From Anaerolineae bacterium CG2_30_57_67 (GTDB lineage Bacteria > Chloroflexota > Anaerolineae > Anaerolineales > Villigracilaceae): a stretch of DNA of 47,040 bases. The stretch is taken from assembly GCA_001872455.1 (NCBI GenBank), contig MNXJ01000046.1:1-47040 (forward strand). Reading direction: 5' to 3'. The translations under genes and the position numbers were made by a program. Below the pieces are notes generated by a model. The model was given only the letters and a program-made list of their open reading frames with translations, ran no database searches and was not told the DNA's origin. The first letter of the stretch is position 1. Each line of letters starts with the position of its first letter. Positions 1 through 6,795 of the stretch are shown piece by piece.

Positions 1-480
1 TGGCCGGAATCTACGTCACGCGCGGCGACCTGGACGGGGCGATGAAACTCTACCAGCAGGCTCTCGCTATCCTGGAAGGCCTGGGCGACCAGCAAGGCAA
101 GTCCGCCACCCTGCACCAGATGGCCGGAATCTACGTCACGCGCGGCGACCTGGACGGGGCGATGAAACTCTACCAGCAGTCGCTGGTCATTGATGAAGGC
201 CTGGGCGACCAGAAAGGCAAGTCCGCCACGCTTGCGAATATGGCCGGAATCTACGTCACGCGCGGCGACCTGGACGGGGCGATGAAACTCTACCAGCAGG
301 CTCTCGCCATTGATGAAGGCCTGGGCGACCAGCAAGGCAAGTCCGCCACCCTGCACGCCGTGGCCGGAATCTACGTCACGCGCGGCGACCTGGACGGGGC
401 GATGAAACTCTACCAGCAGTCGCTGGAAATCAAGGAAGGCCTGGGCGACCAGCAAGGCAAGTCCGCCACGCTTGCCATGC
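1..480 (+). repeat. Four 120-bp near-identical tandem repeats coding TPRs
   Basis: Copies start at 1, 121, 241 and 361. The first 59 bases of each are identical. The second halves fall into two alternating types: copies 1 and 3 share CTCTCGC and CCACCCTGCAC, while copies 2 and 4 share TCGCTGG and CCACGCTTGC. The real duplication unit is therefore probably 240 bp (two TPRs), and the array probably continues left of the window. Confidence 0.95.
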
Positions 481-953
481 TTGGGCAGTTGCTGGTAGCG
501 CGTAAAGATTACCCGCGCGCGATTTTCGCATTGGTGGAAAGTTTACAAACCCTGTCTTCCATCGGCGCGCGTCCCGATGCTCAGAAAGTGGCGGAAATTC
601 TTGTGGGTATTCGGCAGAAAATTGGCGCGGAAACTTTTGATATTGCATGGAAGCAAGTCACTGATTCTCCCCTCCCCGATTGGCTCTCGCAACAAGCTGA
701 AGAACAGCAAAGCATGACCGTCGAGCAGTTCATCGCGGAGGCGATTCAATCTGCCAGGGAGAAGCGCCCCGCAGCGCAGCAATATTTCCAGGCGGCGCAG
801 AAGATGGCAACTGATGCCAATGCGCCCGCCGAATTGCAGGCGCTGGGCAACGTGTTGCAAAAAATCATGATTGGTGATACAAACGCCAATCTCTCCAGCC
901 TGCCCGCCGCGCTGGCCGAAATCGTCAAAAAAGCGCTGACCACTGTCCACTGA
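1..953 (+). CDS. TPR-repeat protein, 5' partial
   Basis: The reading frame is open from base 3, so the true start lies outside the window. The visible part begins with four tetratricopeptide repeats of exactly 40 residues (core YVTRGDLDGAMKLYQQ, then GLGDQQGKSATL), the long TPR type common in STAND and CHAT proteins. The repeats end near base 480 and lead into a helical C-terminal region (IFALVESLQTLSSIGARPD and onward) without catalytic motifs. TPR arrays bind protein partners. A missing N-terminal half could hold an ATPase or CHAT domain, as in the protein at 11239-13782, but this cannot be seen. The gene ends 12 bases before the next start on the same strand, suggesting cotranscription. 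The TPR call is secure; the overall function is unknown. Confidence 0.85.
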   Translation, partial: AGIYVTRGDLDGAMKLYQQALAILEGLGDQQGKSATLHQMAGIYVTRGDLDGAMKLYQQSLVIDEGLGDQKGKSATLANMAGIYVTRGDLDGAMKLYQQALAIDEGLGDQQGKSATLHAVAGIYVTRGDLDGAMKLYQQSLEIKEGLGDQQGKSATLAMLGQLLVARKDYPRAIFALVESLQTLSSIGARPDAQKVAEILVGIRQKIGAETFDIAWKQVTDSPLPDWLSQQAEEQQSMTVEQFIAEAIQSAREKRPAAQQYFQAAQKMATDANAPAELQALGNVLQKIMIGDTNANLSSLPAALAEIVKKALTTVH

Positions 954-965
954 CCACTGATCCCC

Positions 966-1379
966 ATGTCCCGAGTCATCAACCCCGAATCCACTGGCAA
1001 AGAACGCACCCAACTCAGCAAGGGCATTGTGCTTGCCATCCGTGAGCTGGCGAAAACAGCCAGCCCGGATGCCGAAACCCGCGACCTGGCGGCCTTCATC
1101 GCCCTGGCGCTGGAAAGTATCGCCGCGGGCATTGACACGTCTGTCACCGCCTGGGAAAAGCGTGATTACTGGGTCAAGGCTGACAAATTCCGCATGGAGT
1201 GGCAGTGGGCCGGTTATTACGCGGATAAAATGCGTCAGGCTGTGCTGGCCGAAGACTGGGCAACGGTGGCGCTGACCATGAGCCAGACCGCGCAGAAACT
1301 TGCCAAAGTCGAAGTCGCCGCCGGTCACCGGCTGGGCAAACCCTGGGTCGGCGCGTACGCGCGGCTGAAGCAACCATAA
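966..1379 (+). CDS. Small conserved-looking hypothetical protein
   Basis: 137 residues, starting at an ATG 12 bases after the stop of the TPR gene, with no strong Shine-Dalgarno. The protein is mostly predicted helix, with a Trp/Tyr-rich middle (WEKRDYWVKADKFRMEWQWA) and no signal peptide or membrane segment. I recognise no family. The tight spacing suggests it works with, or is translated after, the upstream TPR protein. Codon use and GC resemble the neighbours, so I take it as a real gene of unknown function. Confidence 0.6.
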   Translation: MSRVINPESTGKERTQLSKGIVLAIRELAKTASPDAETRDLAAFIALALESIAAGIDTSVTAWEKRDYWVKADKFRMEWQWAGYYADKMRQAVLAEDWATVALTMSQTAQKLAKVEVAAGHRLGKPWVGAYARLKQP

Positions 1380-1419
1380 TCGCACAACGCAGCGCGATAT
1401 TTATGCCACGTTGGCTATT

Positions 1420-2451
1420 CTACTTTGCCAACAGCTGCTGAATCGAGTCAACATAGCGCTCGGCAAATTCAATGATGACCACATCCGGGTCGGTCTGCTC
1501 AATCCAGTTGTTATTCCAGGCGTCGGCTCCCGAAAAATGGGGTACAAACGTCGCCTTGGAGAAATGCGCCGCCAGCAGGTAGCGTAAATCAAACCCAAAC
1601 GAGTCGTGGAACATCAGCAGGCGCGGCAGGCGCGAACTTGAGCCATTTTGCCAGCTAAAGGTCAGTTCGCGCCCGTTGCTAAGTTTAATTACGCGGTAGG
1701 AAACAGCGGGGTCAAAGGAAGTTGCCAGCACCGGCGGCTTTTCCAGCCACAGATTTCCGCCGGTGTTGCCGGTCAAATCCATCAGCAGCGGAGTGCCATC
1801 GGAGAAAGTAAAATCTTGCTCCGGGTAAATCTCCAGCGCTGGAAAATCGGGTTTCAGGCGTTGCAAAATCGCCTGATAGGTGACATACGCCCCGTAAACG
1901 TTCCAGTGCGTATCAGTTTTCAGGTACACGTCGCGGGTCAAACGGGCCTGCGCCAACAGCGGGCGAATATCCATCAGCACCGGCGGGCCATTTTGAGCGT
2001 TCTCGTCATAAAACTGCGTCATGCGATTGACCGGGCTGAGCGGAAAAATCGCATCCGGCAGTTTATCGGGGTAGACGGTTTGCTTGTTTGGCACAATCAG
2101 CACGATTAATGTCGCCCCGCGCGCATCCAGACGGGCTTTCAGGCTCCACAGCTGCGCGCTGATGCGGCTGAGTTCCTCCGGCTTCAGGCGGGATATGCCT
2201 TGAAAATCTTCAAGCGTCTTCTCGGTTGTCATAAATAACCAGCCGTCTTTGCCAACCAGCATGTTGGAAAAACTCTGGTCGCCGAGCGCCAGGCGCAGGT
2301 TGGCGTAATTCAGAATCAACTTGCGGCGGCCATACAGGCCGCCGTCAAAATTTTCCGGGCCGCCGTTCAGGCTTTTCAACATCACAAAAACCAACCCCAG
2401 CCAAAACAAGGCTGCAAAAATTTGGGTGTAGCGCATCTTCCACAGATTCAT
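1420..2451 (-). CDS. AlgJ/AlgX-like SGNH hydrolase-fold protein
   Basis: 343 residues from the ATG at 2451; a GTG at 2514 would add 21 residues of unlikely sequence. An N-terminal membrane anchor (YTQIFAALFWLGLVFVMLK) is followed by DGWLFMTTE, then the family hallmark KTDTHWN, which carries the Asp and His of the catalytic pair, and MFHDSFG, which carries the Ser. Proteins of this fold O-acetylate exopolysaccharides or cell-wall glycans (AlgJ, AlgX, PatB-like) outside the membrane, normally with an MBOAT partner. No MBOAT gene is in the window, so the substrate is unknown. It is divergent from the S10 peptidase gene, with about 165 bases between the starts. Confidence 0.75.
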   Translation of the reverse strand: MNLWKMRYTQIFAALFWLGLVFVMLKSLNGGPENFDGGLYGRRKLILNYANLRLALGDQSFSNMLVGKDGWLFMTTEKTLEDFQGISRLKPEELSRISAQLWSLKARLDARGATLIVLIVPNKQTVYPDKLPDAIFPLSPVNRMTQFYDENAQNGPPVLMDIRPLLAQARLTRDVYLKTDTHWNVYGAYVTYQAILQRLKPDFPALEIYPEQDFTFSDGTPLLMDLTGNTGGNLWLEKPPVLATSFDPAVSYRVIKLSNGRELTFSWQNGSSSRLPRLLMFHDSFGFDLRYLLAAHFSKATFVPHFSGADAWNNNWIEQTDPDVVIIEFAERYVDSIQQLLAK

Positions 2452-2519
2452 ATTACTCAACTTGCGGCTTCGTAACGTAATTTGGGAAAAGTATCCCTGA
2501 AACGAGCCAGACACGCAAT

Positions 2520-2548
2520 TTTAACATCTTTCGCAAAACTGATATAAT
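2520..2548 (+). promoter_or_regulatory. Probable sigma-70-type promoter of the S10 peptidase gene
   Basis: TTTAAC (2520-2525) and a perfect TATAAT (2543-2548) are separated by 17 bases. The predicted start near 2555 lies just before a 9-bp stem-loop, and the gene's ATG is at 2616. The -35 box is weak, so the call rests mainly on the -10 box and spacing. Confidence 0.55.
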
Positions 2549-2559
2549 TTTAGATTGTA

Positions 2560-2580
2560 GCGCGGCATTTGATGCCGCGC
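2560..2580. repeat. Stem-loop of the CGGCATTTATG palindrome family
   Basis: Arms 2560-2568 and 2572-2580 are perfect 9-bp complements around a TTG loop. The word GTAGCGCGGCATTT recurs, with variation, at 9663, 23136 and 34553 and elsewhere. Here it lies in the predicted 5' UTR of the S10 peptidase gene. Confidence 0.75.
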
Positions 2581-2615
2581 AAGTCGTGCGACAATGTACC
2601 CTACAAGGAGTTACC

Positions 2616-4073
2616 ATGACCGACGTCAAAGCCGAAGAAAAAGAAGATAAAAAAGAACCACAGGAAACGCTGGTTGAGAGCAAGCACACCATCACGCTGG
2701 CCGGGCAAGAATACGCTTACACCGTCACCACCGGCACGATTTTGTTGCGCGAAGAAGCCGAGCGCGACAAGGAATCGGAGGGCGCCAAACCCAAGGCGGC
2801 CATGTTTTTCACCGCGTACACGTTGGATGGCGGCGAAAATCGCCCGCTGACCTTTGCCTTCAACGGCGGGCCGGGGTCGTCCTCGGTCTGGCTGCACATG
2901 GGCGCGCTTGGCCCGCGCCGCATTGAGATGGAATTTGACGGCTCCCTGCCGCGCCCGCCTTTCAAACTGGTGGATAACGAATTCAGCCTGCTGGCGCAAA
3001 GCGATTTGGTTTTCATTGACCCAGTCAGCACTGGTTTCAGCCGCCCGGTTGAAGGCCAAAAAGCACGTGATTTTCACGGTTTCAAGAAAGATATCGAAAG
3101 CGTCGGCGAATTTATCCGCCTGTACACCACGCGCAACAAGCGCTGGCTTTCGCCAAAATTTTTAGCCGGAGAAAGTTACGGAACCACCCGTTCCGCGGCG
3201 CTTTCCAGCCACCTGCTCGAAAAACACGGCATTTATCTCAACGGTATCATGCTGATTTCATCCGTATTGGATTTCGCCACGCTGGATTTCCCGCCCGGAC
3301 AAGACCTGCCCTATCCGCTTTATCTGCCATCTTACGCTGCCACCGCCTGGTATCACAACAAACTGCGGATTCATCGCCCGCTGGAAAAGTTACTGGCCGA
3401 AGTGGAGGAATTCGCCCAAACGGAATACGCCGCCGCGCTGATGAAGGGTGACACGCTGACAGCCCACGAACGCAAGCAGGTTGTCGAAAAGCTGGCGCGT
3501 TACACCAGTCTGAGTGCCGACTACCTGGAACGCGCCAATCTGCGGGTGAGCGATACCCGTTTCTTCAAGCAGGTTTTACGCGCCGAGGGCAAAACCGTTG
3601 GCCGCTTCGACAGCCGTCTGATCAGCGAAGACCGCGACACTCTGGGCGAGTTCGCCGAGTTCGACCCGTCTTTCGCCAACGTGCTTGGCCCGTATACCGC
3701 CGCCTTCAACCACTACATCCGCGCCGAACTGAATTTTGAAAGCGATTTGCCCTACAACATTCTCAACGGAGCCGTCTGGCCGTGGAGCTACGCTGAACAT
3801 GAAAATCAGTACGTCAAGGTAGCCGAGTCGCTGCGGCAGGCGATGGTACAAAACCCGCACATGAAGATTTTTGTCGCCAACGGTTACTACGACCTGGCGA
3901 CGCCCTACTTCGCCACCGAATATACCTTCAGCCACATGGGGTTAAGCCCGGCGCTGCGTGAAAATGTCGAAATGGCCTACTACGAAGCCGGTCACATGAT
4001 GTATGCTTTCCGCCCGTGCCTGGAACAACTCACCGCCGACCTGGCAAGTTTTGTGCAGAAAAATAAGGAATAG
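2616..4073 (+). CDS. Peptidase S10 (serine carboxypeptidase) family protein
   Basis: 485 residues. The start is the ATG at 2616, preceded by AAGGAG at 7-base spacing; an upstream in-frame GTG at 2586 lacks a site. The S10 family signature is complete: the oxyanion loop FNGGPGSSS, nucleophile Ser187 in GESYG, Asp426 in NGYYDLATPY and His460 in EAGHMMY. S10 enzymes remove C-terminal residues from peptides, typically at acidic pH. There is no signal peptide; the N-terminus is very acidic and lysine-rich (KAEEKEDKKEPQE), so the protein looks cytoplasmic, unlike the secreted or vacuolar eukaryotic members. It converges with mutS, and a large hairpin lies between the two genes. Confidence 0.92.
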   Translation: MTDVKAEEKEDKKEPQETLVESKHTITLAGQEYAYTVTTGTILLREEAERDKESEGAKPKAAMFFTAYTLDGGENRPLTFAFNGGPGSSSVWLHMGALGPRRIEMEFDGSLPRPPFKLVDNEFSLLAQSDLVFIDPVSTGFSRPVEGQKARDFHGFKKDIESVGEFIRLYTTRNKRWLSPKFLAGESYGTTRSAALSSHLLEKHGIYLNGIMLISSVLDFATLDFPPGQDLPYPLYLPSYAATAWYHNKLRIHRPLEKLLAEVEEFAQTEYAAALMKGDTLTAHERKQVVEKLARYTSLSADYLERANLRVSDTRFFKQVLRAEGKTVGRFDSRLISEDRDTLGEFAEFDPSFANVLGPYTAAFNHYIRAELNFESDLPYNILNGAVWPWSYAEHENQYVKVAESLRQAMVQNPHMKIFVANGYYDLATPYFATEYTFSHMGLSPALRENVEMAYYEAGHMMYAFRPCLEQLTADLASFVQKNKE

Positions 4074-4079
4074 AAACAA

Positions 4080-4128
4080 GGGAGCGTGCCGGGGGAGTGA
4101 TGGCAATCTCATTCCGCGGCACGCTCCC
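4080..4128. terminator. Long hairpin between convergent S10 peptidase and mutS
   Basis: Perfect 12-bp arms (GGGAGCGTGCCG at 4080-4091, complement at 4117-4128) enclose a further near-complementary pair GGAGTGA/TCATTCC. The structure fills the 54-base gap and reaches the mutS stop codon (4128-4130). It can serve both strands, but neither side has a clear U-tract, so it may act as a processing stop or be a repeat element. Confidence 0.6.
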
Positions 4129-6710
4129 TACTTCCCATTTTCTGGTTTTCCATATTTCTTTTGCCACGCAAATAATTTATTCAGCGCTTCGATGGGGGAG
4201 AGATTGTTCACATCCAGCGTTTTAATTTCATCTAAAAGCGGGTTGGTTTCGGGGAAGAGCGCCGCTTGCTGCGCCGCCAGCGGGTTGATTTTGACCGCCC
4301 GCCCGGAAGTTTTCTCCAGCTCGGCCATAATCTCATCGGCGCGCTGAATGACCGGGCGCGGCAGCCCCGCCAGCTGGGCGACGTGAATGCCATACGAGCG
4401 ATCCGCGCCTCCGGGGATGATTTTGTGCAGGAAAACCACCTGGCCTTCGGCCTCCGTCACCGCCACGTTGTAATTGCGCACGCCGGGCAGTAAATCGGCC
4501 AGTTGGGTCAGCTCGTGGTAGTGGGTAGCAAACAGCGTTTTGGCGCGCAAGTGCGGGTGATTGTGAATGTACTCAATCACCGCCCAGGCAATCGAAACCC
4601 CGTCATAGGTGCTGGTGCCGCGCCCGATTTCGTCCAAAATCAACAGCGAGCGCACCGTGGCGTGATGCAAAATATTGGCGGTTTCAATCATCTCCACCAT
4701 AAAGGTGGACTGCCCGGCGTGAATTTCGTCCTGCGCGCCGATGCGTGTAAAAATGCGATCCACCAGCCCAATCTTCGCCGAGGCCGCCGGGACGAAACTG
4801 CCCATTTGCGCCATGAGCGTGATGATGGCCGCTTGCCGCAGATAGGTGCTTTTGCCGGCCATGTTCGGCCCGGTGATGACGCGCACCAGCTCGCCCGGCT
4901 CAAAAGTGATGTCGTTGGGAATGTAGCGCTCGCCGCTGAGAAAATTCTCCACCACCGGATGGCGGCCCTCGCGGATGTCAAAAAGCGCGTCGCCGCTGAC
5001 GAGCGGGCGGGTGAAATTTTCCACGGCGGCGGTTTCGGCCAGCGAAGCCAGGCAGTCGAGCGCGGCCAGGGCGCGGGCGGTGTTCAGCAATTGACCGGTA
5101 TAGCCTGCCAGCGTGGCGCAAACTTCCTTAAACAGGCGCAGTTCAATCTCGCGGATGCGCTCTTCGGCGTTCAGCACCAGCGTTTCATATTCCTTCATCT
5201 CCGGCGTGATGTAGCGCTCGGCGTTGACCAGGGTTTGCTTGCGCAAATAATCGGCGGGGGCGTTGGCGGTCTGCCCGGCGGAAATTTCGATGTAGTAGCC
5301 GAAAACCTTGTTGTAACCCACCTTGAGGGTTTTGATGCCGGTGCGGGCGCGCTCCAGCGCTTCGAGGTTGTTAATCCAATCGCGGGCGTGGGCCGAGGCG
5401 GCGATGACGCTGTCCAGCTCACTGGAAAAGTCGGGGCGGATGATGCCGGTATTTTGGGTGGTGGCGGGCGGGTCGTCGGCAATGGCTTCTTTCAGCAGGG
5501 AAAAAGCCTCGGCGCACGGCGACAAAAGATTCAACGTGGCCTGCAGCGGCGCGGCCCCGGCGGGCAGAATCGCCAAAATGGCGGGCAGCCGTCCCAGGCT
5601 TTCGCGCAGGGCGACCAAATCGCGCGGCTGGGCGTGGCCGCTCAGAATGCGGTTGGCGAGGCGCTCCAAATCGGCCAGTGGTTTCAGCGCGGCGCGCAAT
5701 TCGGCGCGCAGCAGGCCGCTGCGGAAGAAAAATTCGACTCCATTTTGGCGCTCTTCGATTTTGGTCAGGTCGAGCAGGGGTTGGCTGACCCACTGGCGCA
5801 GCAGGCGTTTGCCCATCGGCGTGACGGTCTGGTCGAGCACGCCCAGCAGTGAGCCTTTGGTTTCGCCGCGCAGGGTTTCGGTTAACTCAAGGTTATGGCG
5901 TGTAGCCGTATCGAGAGTCATGAATTCGTTCAGACTGTAGTGGCGCAGGCTGGTGAGCAGGCCGAGCGCGGCGGGTTCGGTTTCTTTGAGATAGTGCAAA
6001 ATGCCCCCGGCGGCGCGGATGGCGAGCGGGGCGTTTTTCAGGCCAAAACCTTCCAGGGTGGCCGCGCCAAAATGCGCCAGCAGGCTTTCGGCGGTGCGCC
6101 CCGGCTCGAAGCGCCAGGCGGGCAGGGGGGTGAGGTGGCTTTTGATGCCATCCGGCAGGGTAACGTTATCAGGGTGGATGATTTCTGCCGGGTGCAGGCG
6201 GGTCAATTCGGCGCGCAGCGGGGCGCCGTCAGCGTAGTCGAGTTCGGTGACGGCGAATTCGCCGGTGGAAATGTCGGCGTAGGCAATCGCGGCGCGCGAG
6301 TTTTCAGCCGCATCCAGCACGACTGCCGCCAGGTAATTGTTGGCGTCGCCGGGCAGCAGGCTGGCCTCGATGAGCGTGCCAGGCGTGACGACGCGCACCA
6401 CCTCGCGCGGGAAAAGCCCCTTGGCGGGCTGGCTGCCTTGTTCGGCGATGGCGACGTGATAGCCTTTTCCCACCAGGCGCGCCAGATAATTGTCGAGCGC
6501 GTGGTAGGGAATTCCGGCCAGCGGCACGCGCATTCCGTTGCCAATCGGGCGGGAGGTGAGCACCAGGTCAAGTTCGCGTGAGACGATTTCGGCATCTTCG
6601 TCGAAGGTTTCGTAGAAATCGCCCAGGCGGAAGAGCAGAATTTCGCCGGGGTGCTTGCGCTTGGTGTCGAGGTATTGCTGGCGGACGGGGGTGACTTCTT
6701 CAGGGGGCAT
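4128..6710 (-). CDS. mutS: DNA mismatch repair ATPase MutS
   Basis: 860 residues from the ATG at 6710, giving the family N-terminus TPVRQQYLDTKRKHPGEI. The mismatch-reading motif FYETF (Phe-x-Glu) is near residue 30. The C-terminal ABC-type ATPase has Walker A GPNMAGKSTYLRQ, then LLILDEIGRGTSTYDG (Walker B and signature) and FATHYHEL. MutS binds mismatches and recruits MutL; no mutL is in this window. Length is normal. The 5' UTR lacks a Shine-Dalgarno and is a pure pyrimidine stretch coming from a palindrome element, so translation initiation may be unusual. A longer in-frame start at 6788 would translate the repeat and is unlikely. Confidence 0.97.
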   Translation of the reverse strand: MPPEEVTPVRQQYLDTKRKHPGEILLFRLGDFYETFDEDAEIVSRELDLVLTSRPIGNGMRVPLAGIPYHALDNYLARLVGKGYHVAIAEQGSQPAKGLFPREVVRVVTPGTLIEASLLPGDANNYLAAVVLDAAENSRAAIAYADISTGEFAVTELDYADGAPLRAELTRLHPAEIIHPDNVTLPDGIKSHLTPLPAWRFEPGRTAESLLAHFGAATLEGFGLKNAPLAIRAAGGILHYLKETEPAALGLLTSLRHYSLNEFMTLDTATRHNLELTETLRGETKGSLLGVLDQTVTPMGKRLLRQWVSQPLLDLTKIEERQNGVEFFFRSGLLRAELRAALKPLADLERLANRILSGHAQPRDLVALRESLGRLPAILAILPAGAAPLQATLNLLSPCAEAFSLLKEAIADDPPATTQNTGIIRPDFSSELDSVIAASAHARDWINNLEALERARTGIKTLKVGYNKVFGYYIEISAGQTANAPADYLRKQTLVNAERYITPEMKEYETLVLNAEERIREIELRLFKEVCATLAGYTGQLLNTARALAALDCLASLAETAAVENFTRPLVSGDALFDIREGRHPVVENFLSGERYIPNDITFEPGELVRVITGPNMAGKSTYLRQAAIITLMAQMGSFVPAASAKIGLVDRIFTRIGAQDEIHAGQSTFMVEMIETANILHHATVRSLLILDEIGRGTSTYDGVSIAWAVIEYIHNHPHLRAKTLFATHYHELTQLADLLPGVRNYNVAVTEAEGQVVFLHKIIPGGADRSYGIHVAQLAGLPRPVIQRADEIMAELEKTSGRAVKINPLAAQQAALFPETNPLLDEIKTLDVNNLSPIEALNKLFAWQKKYGKPENGK

Positions 6711-6715
6711 GGAAA

Positions 6716-6795
6716 AGTAAGGAGAGAAGGAGGAAAGGAGAAAAGGAGAGAAAGAATGCAGAATGAAGACGTATTCTTCATTCTGCATTCTTCAT
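6716..6795. repeat. GAATG-palindrome element plus polypurine tract
   Basis: A perfect 16-bp inverted repeat (6754-6769 and 6775-6790, built from GAATGCAGAATGAAGA) with a 5-base loop lies next to a purine-only tract (about 6721-6753). It fills the space between the acylase stop and the mutS start. Related elements occur near 10870, 16352, 17863, 20390, 26294, 27785, 30263 and 45713. Confidence 0.85.

Noticed and set aside
1-480. Possible CRISPR array from regularly spaced identical 59-base blocks
   Set aside because: The intervening blocks are themselves near-identical and the frame encodes perfect 40-residue TPRs.
543-1385. Long minus-strand open frame opposite the TPR and small hypothetical genes
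   Set aside because: It is antisense to well-supported TPR coding sequence, and its composition (R/G/H-rich) is typical of a shadow frame.
4503-5852. 449-codon plus-strand open frame opposite mutS
   Set aside because: MutS motifs on the other strand are complete; the frame is a high-GC shadow without domain features.
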